64,000 bases of DNA from Methanoculleus sp. 7T (GCF_023195915.1 NZ_JALPRP010000001.1:1736001-1800000), one strand, 5' to 3'. Shown: positions 34,552 to 43,706, counted from the stretch's first letter. Numbers and translations: made by a program. Notes: generated from the letters alone by a model not told the origin.

Positions 34552-36497
34552 AGGTCTTCGGGATCGACATCATCAAAGGCTCGGTTCGTTCACGTACCCG
34601 CCGGCCCGTCTACGCTCTCTGCAGGATGGAGGACGGCGAAGTCCGGGGCGTCGAGGAGGTCACCGGGTTCCGTCTCCAGCGCATCCTCGCGCGGGAAGAG
34701 CCCGACATTCTCGCGGTAGACAGCCTCCAAGAGATCGCAGCCGACCAGCGCGAACTCCACGCCTTTCTGCAGGCGCTTCCGCCCTCGACGAAACTCGTCC
34801 AGGTGACCGGGGGGGAACGGAAAGAGAGCCTCGGGAAGGTCGCCGCCCGCTACAACATCAGTTTCAACAAGTTCGACCCCTACGCCGAGGCCCGGACCAC
34901 CGCGCAGGTGGCCTCCCTCGGGGCGGGCGTCGAGGTGATCGCGTTTGAGAACACCACCGACATCGTGGTGAGCAGGCACCGCTCGCCGGGCCGGGGCGGG
35001 TGGAGCCAGAACCGCTACGCGAGGAAGATCCACGGCGGCGTGATGCAGAAGGCCCGGGAGATCGAGGGACGGCTCCGGGGGGCCGGCCTCGACTACGAGA
35101 AGAAGGAGACGAAGGCCTTCGGCGGGTATTCAAGGGTCGCCTTCCGGGTCGTCGCGCCCCGGGACATGGTCTCGGTCCACTCCTCGCGGGGCGCCGACGT
35201 GCAGGTCCGGGTGACGGGCAAGGAACTCGACCGGATACGGTTCGAACCGCTCTCCAGCCGCCCCCGCTACCTGATCGTCGGGCTCGACCCCGGGACGACC
35301 ACCGGGATCGCCGCCGTGGACCTCGACGGCAACCTGGTCCTCCTCTCGAGTTCCCGCCAGATGACGATGTCCGATATCGTCGAGGAACTCTACCGCGCCG
35401 GGAAACCGCTCATCGTCGCATCGGACGTCCAGCAGATGCCCTACTCGGTCGAGAAGATCCGCCGGGCGTTCAACGCCATCCCCTACACCCCGAAGCAGTC
35501 GCTCTCGGTGGAGGCGAAGTACGACCTGACCGCCCGGTTCTCGTACACGAACGACCACGAGCGCGATGCCCTCTCGGCGGCGCTGGATGCCTACCGGAGC
35601 CTCCAGAACAAGTTCCGGAACCTCGCAAAGCGGGTGCGGCCGGGGGTCGACCTCGACGAGGTGCGGGCGCGGGTGCTCCGGGGCCAGTCGCTCGATACGG
35701 TCCTCGCGGACCTGCAGGGGGTTCCTGCGGCGGAGAAACCGGCTGTGCCGGAGGAAGCCGTCCCGGAGCGGCCGGTCGAGGACGAGCGGGTGATGGCGCT
35801 CGACGGCATGGTGAAGCGGCTCCGGAGCTACGTGCAGGAACTCCAGGAAGACCTTCGGGAGCGCGACCGGGAGGTGGAGCAACTGCAGCAGGCCGTGCGG
35901 CGGGCACGCTCCGCGACCGAGCGGAAGGTCCGGCGGGATGCGGAACTGGCGACGAAGGATGCGACCATCGAGAGCCTGCGCGAGCAGCTCCGGGACGAAC
36001 GGCGGCGGTCCCGGCGGCTGAAGAAGCGCCTGGAACGGATGCGGGCCGTCGCGAAGATCGAGGTCTCCGAGGACTACACCCCGCTCAAGGTGCTCGACTC
36101 CCTCACTCGGGACGGGGTGCGGAGCCTCCAGGAGGAGGTCGGCATATCGGCGGGCGACATCCTCTACGTCCGGCAAGCCCACGGCTGGGGCCGGGGCGTG
36201 GTGAAGGACCTCTCGGGGACCGGGGTGCGGGCGCTGGTCGTCGGCGGGGAGCCTCCCGACCCGCACCTTGTCAAGGTCGCCCGGGAGGCGGGCCTCCCCC
36301 TCCTCCCCGCCGACGCGGTCAGGCCGGAGATCCGGGGCAGGACCGGGGCGGCAAAGACCGAGGCCGTCGAGGAGGCCGTCGGGGAGTGGGAGGAGGAGCA
36401 GAAGGAGTTCTTGCGGGAGAAGGAGGCCGAGCGGGTCGAGTACCTCTTCAAGGAGTACCGGAGCGAGCGGGAGAAGGAGGTGCGCCGCGGTGGATGA
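34548..36497 (+). CDS. DUF460 protein with RNase H-like fold and coiled coil (COG2433)
   Basis: Archaeal protein of unknown function, 649 residues. An N-terminal domain (about 1-235) precedes a RuvC/RNase H-like core starting LIVGLDPGTTTGIAAVD near residue 241, with further acidic positions in VASDVQQ and NDHERDALSAA. Residues about 420-505 are a long basic coiled coil, followed by a C-terminal domain and an acidic tail. GTG 34548 overlaps the RIO2 stop (GTGA); the longer frame upstream reads RIO2 out of phase. Its position between RIO2 and thiL suggests an RNA-related role, which is inference. Confidence 0.88.
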   Translation: MKVFGIDIIKGSVRSRTRRPVYALCRMEDGEVRGVEEVTGFRLQRILAREEPDILAVDSLQEIAADQRELHAFLQALPPSTKLVQVTGGERKESLGKVAARYNISFNKFDPYAEARTTAQVASLGAGVEVIAFENTTDIVVSRHRSPGRGGWSQNRYARKIHGGVMQKAREIEGRLRGAGLDYEKKETKAFGGYSRVAFRVVAPRDMVSVHSSRGADVQVRVTGKELDRIRFEPLSSRPRYLIVGLDPGTTTGIAAVDLDGNLVLLSSSRQMTMSDIVEELYRAGKPLIVASDVQQMPYSVEKIRRAFNAIPYTPKQSLSVEAKYDLTARFSYTNDHERDALSAALDAYRSLQNKFRNLAKRVRPGVDLDEVRARVLRGQSLDTVLADLQGVPAAEKPAVPEEAVPERPVEDERVMALDGMVKRLRSYVQELQEDLRERDREVEQLQQAVRRARSATERKVRRDAELATKDATIESLREQLRDERRRSRRLKKRLERMRAVAKIEVSEDYTPLKVLDSLTRDGVRSLQEEVGISAGDILYVRQAHGWGRGVVKDLSGTGVRALVVGGEPPDPHLVKVAREAGLPLLPADAVRPEIRGRTGAAKTEAVEEAVGEWEEEQKEFLREKEAERVEYLFKEYRSEREKEVRRGG

Positions 36498-37356
36498 GCG
36501 GGGCCTGCACCGGCTGATCGGGACGATCATCGACCCTGAGCGGCTTGCCGACGACTGCGCCGTCATTCCTTGCGGCGACCTTCTGATGGTCGCGAGCACC
36601 GATATGCTCCATGAGACCACCGACTTCCCGGCCGGGATGACCGATTGGCAGGTGGGCTGGATGGCGGTGGCGGTCACGCTCTCCGACATCGCGAGCATGG
36701 GGGCGGCGCCGGGGCAGGTGCTCCTCGCGGTCGGCCTCGACCGGCCGGAACGGCTCTCCGGGATCATGGAAGGCGCCCGGGACTGCTGCACGGCGTTCGG
36801 CGCCGAGCTCGTGGGCGGGGACCTCGACGCCCACCGGGAACTCACACTCGTGAGCACTGGCCTCGGGACCGTCGCCCCGGAGCATATCGTCCGGCGGCGG
36901 GGAGCGCGGCCGGGAGACGTCATCGCGGTCACCGGGCCGCTCGGGGAGGCAGAGGCCGCTCTCGCCGGCTACAAACAGCACTGGAAGGAACTCCTTGAGC
37001 CGCAGCCCCGGGTAGCGGAGGGCAAGATCCTCGGCCGTGCCGGGGCCTCGGCGATGATGGATATCTCAGACGGGCTCGCGCTCTCGCTCTACGACCTTCT
37101 CGCGGTGAACGACTGCGGGTTTTCGGTCGATACCTCCCGCCTCCCGCTCCCGGCCGGCGTCCCGGAGGACGAGGCCCGGGAACTCGCGCTCTACGGCGGG
37201 GGGGACTTCGAACTCCTCTTCTCTGCACCCCCCGCCCTTCTCCCGATTCCGGGGGTCGCGGCGCACGTCGTCGGCGAGGTCATCCCGGAGCGGGTGGTCC
37301 TTGCGGACGGAAAGCCGCTCGAGCGCCGGGGATACCTGCACGAGTGGAGCGGTTAG
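36490..37356 (+). CDS. thiL: thiamine-monophosphate kinase
   Basis: Phosphorylates thiamine monophosphate to thiamine pyrophosphate. The 288-residue AIR-synthase-fold protein shows DDCAVI near the N terminus, STDMLHETTDFPA, VTLSDIASMGAAP, GGDLDAH, and MMDISDGLALSL with GGGDFELLF later, all ThiL landmarks. GTG 36490 overlaps the DUF460 stop by eight bases. Third gene of the RIO2 operon. Confidence 0.92.
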   Translation: MDERGLHRLIGTIIDPERLADDCAVIPCGDLLMVASTDMLHETTDFPAGMTDWQVGWMAVAVTLSDIASMGAAPGQVLLAVGLDRPERLSGIMEGARDCCTAFGAELVGGDLDAHRELTLVSTGLGTVAPEHIVRRRGARPGDVIAVTGPLGEAEAALAGYKQHWKELLEPQPRVAEGKILGRAGASAMMDISDGLALSLYDLLAVNDCGFSVDTSRLPLPAGVPEDEARELALYGGGDFELLFSAPPALLPIPGVAAHVVGEVIPERVVLADGKPLERRGYLHEWSG

Positions 37357-37406
37357 CGCTCCGGGGTCCGTGGAATCTTGATGCCGTTATGCCTCGGCGA
37401 TCGAGG

Positions 37407-37417
37407 GTATTATAATA
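37407..37417 (+). promoter_or_regulatory. box A of the candidate structured RNA
   Basis: GTATTATAATA is the strongest box A in this 945-base gene-poor stretch. It lies 28 bases before the closing helix of the RNA at 37445, so transcription should start almost at the helix. Confidence 0.55.
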
Positions 37418-37439
37418 AGGAAGGACCGCACAAGGTACA

Positions 37440-37735
37440 CCCCTTAGGCGCCCGGGGGTTCGGTCATGCCCCCGAATTCCTGTATATTCATCGGCGGTGT
37501 GCTTCTCCGGAGTACCTCCAACGCGGAGATCTCGACTTCTTCAACGCAAAAGAAAGCAACCGCCGGGCGTAGGCCGATCCTAGGTGCTGCCGGTATGGCT
37601 ACGAGGGATGGGGTCGGTCTGGGTAGGCAATCTACCGTCCCCCGGATACCGATCCGCCGTTCTCGTACGAGTTTCGTCGGGACGGCGGCGGGCGCCTATA
37701 TGAACGAGCCCTGAGGAGGTTTCCTGAATCCCGGA
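37440..37735 (+). ncRNA. candidate structured non-coding RNA
   Basis: No credible protein frame covers this stretch, but it folds on inspection. A perfect 10-bp closing helix pairs TAGGCGCCCG (37445-37454) with CGGGCGCCTA (37689-37698). Inside are a GGGG/CCCC hairpin (37455-37472), CGGCGG (37492-37497) with CCGCCG (37560-37565), GGTAG-GCAAT-CTACC flanked by GTCGGT and ACCGAT (about 37612-37653), and CCGCCGT with ACGGCGG around CTCGTACGAG (about 37654-37688). It has its own box A. I checked for SRP and RNase P core motifs and do not find them. It could instead be a long leader of the zinc-ribbon gene at 37764. Confidence 0.5.
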
Positions 37736-37763
37736 CCTCTCTCCCGGGTTTGAGTGATACTAC

Positions 37764-37934
37764 ATGACAGCAGAAACTACAGAAACTACAGAAAACCAAG
37801 TCATCTTCTATTGTGGCAGGTGCCACAATCGATGGACCGAAAAATTTACCAATAAGCCGATCGGGTGTCCGATCTGCCGAAACTATAGCACAATCGGGCG
37901 CATCGAGCCGAGACGTAGGCGGAGGGAGCGGTGA
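37764..37934 (+). CDS. 56-residue zinc-ribbon protein
   Basis: A short frame encoding a protein with two CxxC knuckles, C17-GR-C20 and C35-PI-C38, separated by 14 residues (TEKFTNKPIG between), an acidic threonine-rich N terminus and a C-terminal run of arginines (RRRRRER). This is a typical rubredoxin-like or zinc-ribbon nucleic-acid binder. No strong ribosome site precedes the ATG. It lies 30 bases after the candidate RNA and may share its transcript. Confidence 0.65.
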   Translation: MTAETTETTENQVIFYCGRCHNRWTEKFTNKPIGCPICRNYSTIGRIEPRRRRRER

Positions 37935-38233
37935 CAGGGGTTCCCTTGGGCCCAAGACGGCGAGACGTCGAAGAACAACCAAGACGCCTGTAGAACCGGT
38001 GGTCCGGAGAAGAGGCGCAGTCACCCGCCATCATGGGTTACCCAGGTAGCCGGACGGGAGGCTCTGCTCGATCCGGGTCGCGAAGGTTGCATGGGTCACA
38101 ACTCTCACCACCCCTTTTGAACATCGTTATCGCCCCGCCGCCTCTCGCTCGCGGTAGGCCGAAAAATCCGGCCGCAGAGGATTGTTTTTCCGATTACCGC
38201 GTTCAAACGCCGCCAAAGACTGCCTTACAAAAG
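37935..38233. other. intergenic space, no gene seen
   Basis: Contains the perfect palindrome CTTGGGCCCAAG (about 37944-37955) and several GC-rich stretches, but no credible frame. I looked for tRNA-like TTCGA loops and found none. Confidence 0.35.
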
Positions 38234-38241
38234 TTATTATA
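38234..38241 (+). promoter_or_regulatory. box A of the HEAT-repeat gene
   Basis: TTATTATA lies about 65 bases before ATG 38302, predicting a leader of roughly 36 bases. Confidence 0.45.
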
Positions 38242-38301
38242 CCGACCGTTCGCTATACACCGGGCCTGGAGGCGAAAAGATTGCAGAGGGAGAGTATTCT
38301 C

Positions 38302-39228
38302 ATGGAAGAACAGCAGAGCGAGAGGCGGCCGAACATCGATCTCTTGAGGGCGGAAGAGGATATCGACGGCCTGATCGGGGCGCTCGCAAGCGAGGACGGC
38401 CTGACCCGCCAGCGGGCCGCCCTGGCGCTCGGTGACTTCGGCGATGCGAAGGCGGCGAGACCGCTCATCCGGGCGCTCGGCGACCCGCTGACGGCGGTGC
38501 GGGAGGCGGCGGCCGACTCGCTCGCCATGCTCGGCACCGCGGCGGTCGGGCCGCTGGTCGAACTCATCGAGCGCCCCGAGGCCTCGGAGGGCTACGAGGA
38601 ACCCGGGGCCGTAGAGGGCGCAAAGGCCGTGACCGGGCCCGGCGGCCAGGCCTGGGAGATAGCGACCAGACGGGACCTCCGGCGGGTCTATGCGGCCGCC
38701 ATCCTCGGCGAGATAGGCGATGCTTCGGCGGCCGAGCCCCTCGCCCGGGCGCTCCGCGACGCAAACGACGATCTCAGGTGCCAGGCGTCCGGGGCACTCG
38801 CGAAGTTCGGCCGCGAGGCGGTGGAGCCGCTTCGCGCGGCGCTCGCCGACCCAGACCCCGACGTCAGGATCGTTGCGGCCGGCGTCCTCGGGGATATCGG
38901 CGATGCTTCGGCGGTGGAGCCCCTCATCGGCGCGCTCCGCGACGAGGACGACGATGTCCGGGGGGCGGCGGCGGGCGCCCTCATCAGGACCGGGAGTGCC
39001 GCGGTCGACCGGCTCATCGAGGCGACGAAGGATGCCGACCGGAACGTCAGGCTCTACGCGGCTGGCGCCCTCAAGTATATCGGCGATCCGGGGGCTATCG
39101 ATGCCCTCCAAGCCCTCGCCCGGAGCGGCGATGCGGAGGAGAGAAGCGTCGCTGAGGATGCGATCGAGAAGATCCGGATGGTCGGCGGGGAGGCCGCCCC
39201 GGAGCCTTCGGCGCCGACGTCGCGGTGA
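38302..39228 (+). CDS. HEAT-repeat (PBS lyase-like) protein
   Basis: The 308-residue protein is built of about seven to eight 31-residue HEAT units, with recurring text such as ALGDFGDAKAARPLIRALGD, LGEIGDASAAEPLARALRD and LGDIGDASAVEPLIGALRD. A non-repeat stretch (about residues 95-125) interrupts the array. Such proteins form curved scaffolds for protein contacts. Binding partners are not evident. Start ATG 38302 with GAGGGAG upstream. Confidence 0.87.
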   Translation: MEEQQSERRPNIDLLRAEEDIDGLIGALASEDGLTRQRAALALGDFGDAKAARPLIRALGDPLTAVREAAADSLAMLGTAAVGPLVELIERPEASEGYEEPGAVEGAKAVTGPGGQAWEIATRRDLRRVYAAAILGEIGDASAAEPLARALRDANDDLRCQASGALAKFGREAVEPLRAALADPDPDVRIVAAGVLGDIGDASAVEPLIGALRDEDDDVRGAAAGALIRTGSAAVDRLIEATKDADRNVRLYAAGALKYIGDPGAIDALQALARSGDAEERSVAEDAIEKIRMVGGEAAPEPSAPTSR

Positions 39229-39250
39229 TTTTTGACCCTCTTACTTTTTT
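39229..39250 (+). terminator. oligo-T terminator of the HEAT-repeat gene
   Basis: Runs of five and six T (39229-39233 and 39245-39250) immediately follow the stop codon, the usual archaeal termination signal. Confidence 0.5.
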
Positions 39251-39368
39251 GCCCGGGAACGGCCGGGGCGTGGGCGCCGACGGAACAACTGCGACTGTGA
39301 AATGGCGGCCTATGCTCTCGACCCCCTATAACCGGAGGGTTTCATTGCAGGAAGGCGTTCTCTACCCA

Positions 39369-39376
39369 AAAAAAAG
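39369..39376 (-). terminator. oligo-T terminator of hisD
   Basis: Eight consecutive A on the plus strand give eight U in the hisD transcript seven bases after its stop. Confidence 0.55.
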
Positions 39377-39383
39377 TGTGTTC

Positions 39384-40634
39384 TTATCCCCTGCGCCGGA
39401 CCCTGACCGATTCCGCGTGGGCGTGGAGCCCTTCCGCGTCGGCGATCGTCTCCACCGCGTCGCCGATGGCCTCGAGCCCCTCGCGCGTGATCATCTGGAC
39501 CGTCGAGCGCCGGCAGAAGTGGTTCACGTCGAGCCCTGAGTAGAGGCGGGCATAGCCTGCAGTCGGGAGGACGTGGTTCGTCCCCGATGCATAGTCGCCG
39601 CAGGCCACCGCCGAGTAGGGGCCGACGAATATCGACCCGGCGCTCCGGATCCGGTTGAGGATGGCGAGCGGGTCGGCCACCTGCACCGAGAGGTGCTCGG
39701 GAGCGATGCCGTCGACCGTCGCCGCCGCTTCGTCGAGGTCGGAGGCCACGATGTAGCCCGAGTGGTCGAGCGCTTTTGCAATGATCTCCCGCCGCTCTGC
39801 ACCCTCAGCCATCCGCTTCACCTCGGCCCCGACCGCATCGGCGAGGGCCGCATCGGTCGTGACCAGAACGCAGGCGGCGTTCGGGTCGTGCTCGGCCTGG
39901 GCGAGGATGTCGGCCGCGATGAACCTCGGATTCGCCGTCCCATCGGCGAGGATCGCAATCTCGCTCGGGCCTGCCGGGAAATCGATCTCGGCCTCGTCCC
40001 GGAGGAGCATCTTCGCGGCGGTGACGAAGACGTTCCCGGGCCCGACGATCTTCTCCACCCTCGGGATCGTCTCGGTCCCGAGCGCCATGGCCGCGATCGC
40101 CTGCGCACCGCCGACCCGGTAGATCTCGTCGACGCCGGCGATATCGAGCGCCACAAGCGTGATCGGGCTCGTCGGCGGCGGGGTGCAGCAGCAGATCTCC
40201 CGGACTCCGGCGACTTTTGCGGGGATCGTGCACATCAGCGCCGTCGAGGGGTATGCCGCCCGCCCGCCGGGGACGTAGGCTCCGACCCGGGCAAGCGGCG
40301 TCGTCTTGACGCCGAGGGTGATCCCGGGCTCCATCTCCTGCAGCCAGAGGTCGCGCCCGCGCTGCAACTCATGGAACCGGCTGATCCGCACCTCCGCCTG
40401 CACGAGGCTATCGACCAGTTGCGCGTCCACCTGGTCGTAAGCCGCCTCCCGCTCCTCGTCGGAGACGGCGATCTCGGCCAGATCGATGCCGTCGAACTTC
40501 TTCGTCAGGTCGATCAGGGCGTCATCGCCCTCTGCCCGCACCCTCCCGACGATCTCAGAGACCGAGCCTTTTACCCGGTCGAGGTCCGACCGCCGTCCGG
40601 CAATCCAGGTCTCGATATCCAGCGCCTTCCACAT
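39384..40634 (-). CDS. hisD: histidinol dehydrogenase
   Basis: Final two oxidation steps of histidine synthesis, NAD- and zinc-dependent. The 416-residue protein has [14 protein letters not shown], the [14 protein letters not shown] segment, [13 protein letters not shown], the AEHDPNA zinc/substrate site, PEHLSVQ and [13 protein letters not shown], all standard HisD motifs. It stands alone, without other his genes. ATG 40634 is close to the normal family start. Confidence 0.95.
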   Translation of the reverse strand: MWKALDIETWIAGRRSDLDRVKGSVSEIVGRVRAEGDDALIDLTKKFDGIDLAEIAVSDEEREAAYDQVDAQLVDSLVQAEVRISRFHELQRGRDLWLQEMEPGITLGVKTTPLARVGAYVPGGRAAYPSTALMCTIPAKVAGVREICCCTPPPTSPITLVALDIAGVDEIYRVGGAQAIAAMALGTETIPRVEKIVGPGNVFVTAAKMLLRDEAEIDFPAGPSEIAILADGTANPRFIAADILAQAEHDPNAACVLVTTDAALADAVGAEVKRMAEGAERREIIAKALDHSGYIVASDLDEAAATVDGIAPEHLSVQVADPLAILNRIRSAGSIFVGPYSAVACGDYASGTNHVLPTAGYARLYSGLDVNHFCRRSTVQMITREGLEAIGDAVETIADAEGLHAHAESVRVRRRG

Positions 40635-40777
40635 GAGGAAAAGAGTCGGCGGGTTGAATCGTTAAGGTTTCGGCACTCTGCTCCCGGGAGCGGACTCTTC
40701 CTCTCGGCGCCGGGGGGAACGGCTCTCCTCCGGGGTGGGGGTTTATGAAAATGGCTTGATATTTTGTATTTGTTAAT

Positions 40778-40800
40778 TTTTATAATAAAGATTATATATA
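40778..40800 (+). promoter_or_regulatory. AT-rich promoter of the first tupA
   Basis: TTTTTATAATAAAG followed by TATATATA. The inferred start point about 25 bases downstream falls at about 40818, so ATG 40824 rather than the ATG at 40800 begins the protein. Confidence 0.6.
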
Positions 40801-40823
40801 TGGTCCGCCGATTGCCCGCCCGT

Positions 40824-41771
40824 ATGACTCCGAGATCATGGGTGCCCCTGGTGGGCATCATGGTAGTATTGCTTGCCGCATGTGCCGTCGCCGTCCCGGC
40901 ACAGGAGGCGGCAAACCCTGACGTGCTCCGGATAGCGACGACGACAAGCCTCTACGATACCGGCCTTCTCGATGAACTCGAACTGATGTACGAGAACACC
41001 TCCGACGTGGACGTGCAGATCACCGCACAGGGGACGGGCCAGTCGCTTGATACCGCGCGACGCGGCGATGTCGACCTCGTCCTCGTCCATTCGCCGTCGC
41101 TTGAGCAGCAGTTCATCGACGAAGGCTACGGCATCAACGAGCGGTGCTTTGCCTACAACAACTTCCTCATCGTCGGGCCTGAGGCCGACCCGGCGGGCAT
41201 CAAGAACATGACCCCTGAGGAAGCGTTCAAGGCAATCTACATCGCCGGCACGAACAACACGGCCGGCGTGGCCTTTGTCTCCCGCGGCGACGACTCCGGC
41301 ACGCACAACCGGGAGCAGCAGATCTGGGCGGCGGCCGGCTACAACTACACCGAGGATATCCAGGACTCCGGGGACTGGTATCTTGAGACCGGGAGCGGCA
41401 TGGGCGAGACCCTGACCGTCGCCAACCAGAAGAACGCCTACACGCTCTCCGACATCGGGACGTACCTCGCCTTCAAGGACCAACTGAACCTTGTAGAACT
41501 CGTCACCGAGGGCGACCAGCTCCTCAACCGCTACAGCGCGATCGCGGTCAACCCTGATAAGGTGTCGGGCGTCAACATCGACGAGGCCGACAATTTCATC
41601 GACTGGATAACATCAAACGAGACCAAGGAGTTCATCGGGAACTTCGGCGTCGAGGAGTACGGCCAACCGCTCTTTGTGCCGCTCTACCCACCCGAATGCA
41701 CTGAGGCGCCGTTCAACTGCACCACCTGCTCAGGACCGGAGAACATGACGGCCGGAAACGCGACAGCGTGA
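40824..41771 (+). CDS. tupA: tungstate ABC transporter substrate-binding protein TupA (copy 1)
   Basis: Captures tungstate outside the membrane. The 315-residue protein has a signal region with a possible lipobox (LLAAC), then the TupA anion motif IATTTSLYDTGLL, GQSLDTARRGDVDLVLVH, FVSRGDDSGTH, and the NRYSAIAVNP block. It lies upstream of a second TupA, and both precede one permease/ATPase pair. Both TupA proteins carry a short C-terminal extension with the motif AP/PP-FNCT and cysteines, unusual for the family. Confidence 0.92.
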   Translation: MTPRSWVPLVGIMVVLLAACAVAVPAQEAANPDVLRIATTTSLYDTGLLDELELMYENTSDVDVQITAQGTGQSLDTARRGDVDLVLVHSPSLEQQFIDEGYGINERCFAYNNFLIVGPEADPAGIKNMTPEEAFKAIYIAGTNNTAGVAFVSRGDDSGTHNREQQIWAAAGYNYTEDIQDSGDWYLETGSGMGETLTVANQKNAYTLSDIGTYLAFKDQLNLVELVTEGDQLLNRYSAIAVNPDKVSGVNIDEADNFIDWITSNETKEFIGNFGVEEYGQPLFVPLYPPECTEAPFNCTTCSGPENMTAGNATA

Positions 41772-41935
41772 ACCTGGACCGTTCGTACCGTATTGCAGAG
41801 TCCGGGGCGCGAGACCTCTGCCGCCTGCCGAAAGACTTGGGTGGGCGGCCAAAACGCCCCGTTCTTCCGGGTATGCAAAACACCTCTCCCCGCCCGGGCC
41901 GCTACGGGCCCGGAGACGCGCCGGGTGAGAGGATA
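41772..41935. other. intergenic space between the two tupA genes
   Basis: Contains a strong hairpin CCGGGCC-GCTACG-GGCCCGG (41894-41913), probably the 3' end of the first transcript. No gene seen. Confidence 0.5.
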
Positions 41936-41945
41936 ATTATTTATG
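41936..41945 (+). promoter_or_regulatory. box A of the second tupA
   Basis: AATTATTTAT lies about 30 bases before ATG 41972, showing that copy 2 has its own promoter. Confidence 0.55.
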
Positions 41946-41971
41946 ATTGGTGGTCGTGCTAACGGGCTGAT

Positions 41972-42943
41972 ATGAAGACGAACGTTGCCATTCTATCGGC
42001 CGGTGCCATCTCGATCCTTCTCATCCTCGCTCTCGCTGCTGGATGCACAGGGACGGCGCCGGGTGGAAACGAGACACCGAACGCCACGACGGCTCCCGCA
42101 GCCGGGGCGAACATTCTCCGGATCGCCACCACGACGAGCCTTGAGAACACCGGGCTGCTTGCGGAACTCGAGCGGGTCTACGAGAACGAGACGGGGATGG
42201 ACCTCCAGTTCATCGCGCAGGGCACGGGGCAGTCCATCGATACCGCCAAGCGCGGCGATGTGGACCTCGTGCTCGTCCACGCCCCGGCGCTTGAAGAACA
42301 GTTTGTGAACGACGGCTACGGCATCAACCCGCGGTGCATCGCCTACAACTACTTCATCATCGTCGGGCCTGAGGCCGATCCGGCGGGCATCAAGAACATG
42401 AGCCCCGTGGAAGCGTTCAAGGCGATCTACATCGCCGGCACGAACAACACGCCAGGCGTGGTCTTCGTCTCCCGCGGCGACAACTCCGGCACCCATGCCC
42501 AGGAGAAGGCGCTCTGGAAGGAGGCGGGCTACGACTACGAGAAGGATATCCTGGACTCCGGGGCCTGGTACGTCGAGGCCGGCAAGGGTATGGGGGACAC
42601 CCTGATCCTCACGAACGAGAAGAAAGCCTACACGCTCTCCGACGAAGGAACCTACCTCTCGTTTAAGGACCGGCTTGCCCTGGTGCCGGTCATCGAGCAG
42701 GGAACGGAACTCATGAACCGCTACAGCGCGATCGCGGTCAACCCCGAGAAGTACCCGGGCGTGAATGCTGAAGGGGCCGCGGACTTCATCAACTGGCTCA
42801 TCTCCGATGAAGCAAAGCAGCTCATCGGCGACTTCGGGAAGGCCGAGTTCGGGAAACCGCTCTTCGTGCCGCTCAACGCCCCCGAGTGCACGAAGCCGCC
42901 GTTCAACTGCACCTGTGGAGAGCCGGTGCCCACGCCCGCGTAG
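41972..42943 (+). CDS. tupA: tungstate ABC transporter substrate-binding protein TupA (copy 2)
   Basis: The 323-residue lipoprotein (lipobox LAAGC, lipid Cys25) with IATTTSLENTGLL, GQSIDTAKRGDVDLVLVH, FVSRGDNSGTH and NRYSAIAVNPEK. Very similar to copy 1 along its length, so the pair arose by tandem duplication. It ends with a cysteine-containing extension (FNCTCGEP). It has its own promoter and directly precedes tupB and tupC. Confidence 0.92.
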   Translation: MKTNVAILSAGAISILLILALAAGCTGTAPGGNETPNATTAPAAGANILRIATTTSLENTGLLAELERVYENETGMDLQFIAQGTGQSIDTAKRGDVDLVLVHAPALEEQFVNDGYGINPRCIAYNYFIIVGPEADPAGIKNMSPVEAFKAIYIAGTNNTPGVVFVSRGDNSGTHAQEKALWKEAGYDYEKDILDSGAWYVEAGKGMGDTLILTNEKKAYTLSDEGTYLSFKDRLALVPVIEQGTELMNRYSAIAVNPEKYPGVNAEGAADFINWLISDEAKQLIGDFGKAEFGKPLFVPLNAPECTKPPFNCTCGEPVPTPA

Positions 42944-43006
42944 GCGGGTGTCAGGAGATGAGAGGGGAGATGTGAACGAGGTGATCGGCAGGGGGGGTGA
43001 GTCTGC

Positions 43007-43702
43007 ATGGTGAACGGGAGCCCGATCGTGGAGGGGTTCATCGAGGCCATCAACCTCATCATCACCCTCAATCCGCAGGTGGTCGAGATCACCATCCGGT
43101 CGCTCTACATCTCCCTCACCGCCACCTTCTTCGCGTCGCTAGTCGCCCTGCCGCTCGGGGCGCTCATCTACTTCTACGACTTCAGGGGGAAGCATGCGGT
43201 CGTCTCCACGCTGCAGACGCTCTATGCGCTCCCGACCGTCATCGTGGGCCTGATCATGTTCCTCCTCCTCTCGAACATCGGCCCCTTCGGGTTCCTCCGC
43301 CTCCTCTACACGCCCGGCGGCATGATCGTCACCCAGACGGTGCTCATCATCCCGCTCCTGATGGGGCTGACAGTCTCGGCGCTCTCGGGGATCGATCGGG
43401 ACAAGCGCTACACGATCATAGCCCTCGGCGCAAGCAAGTTCCAGACGGTCACGACCATCATCGCGGAGGCCCGGTTCGCGGTCATGGCCGGCGTCCTCCT
43501 CGGGTTCGGACGGGCGATCGCCGAGGTGGGGACGGTGATGATCGTCGGCGGCAACATCCGCGGCGCCACCCGCGTCCTCACCACCGCGATCGCGCTCAAC
43601 ACATCGATGGCGAACTACTCCATGTCGATTGCACTCGGGATCATCCTCCTCTCGGTTGCGCTCGGGGTGAACATCGCTCTCTCCCTCGTGCAGCGGCGGT
43701 GA
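43007..43702 (+). CDS. tupB: tungstate ABC transporter permease TupB (system 1)
   Basis: The 231-residue membrane protein with five to six segments. The EAA loop for contact with the ATPase is in the ALGASKFQTVTTIIAEAR region near residue 150, followed by GFGRAIAEVGTVMIVGGNI, a stretch typical of TupB/ModB-like permeases. A GGGGGGTGA tract serves as ribosome site. Followed by tupC after four bases. Confidence 0.92.
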   Translation: MVNGSPIVEGFIEAINLIITLNPQVVEITIRSLYISLTATFFASLVALPLGALIYFYDFRGKHAVVSTLQTLYALPTVIVGLIMFLLLSNIGPFGFLRLLYTPGGMIVTQTVLIIPLLMGLTVSALSGIDRDKRYTIIALGASKFQTVTTIIAEARFAVMAGVLLGFGRAIAEVGTVMIVGGNIRGATRVLTTAIALNTSMANYSMSIALGIILLSVALGVNIALSLVQRR

Positions 43703-43706
43703 TGTC

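Noticed and set aside
37440-38240. SRP RNA or RNase P RNA gene
   Set aside because: The start resembles archaeal SRP RNA (a G-rich hairpin with TTCGG, then TGTA), but the helix-8 core GGAAGG...AGCAG is missing, as are the RNase P GAGGAAAGTCC and ACAGAA motifs.
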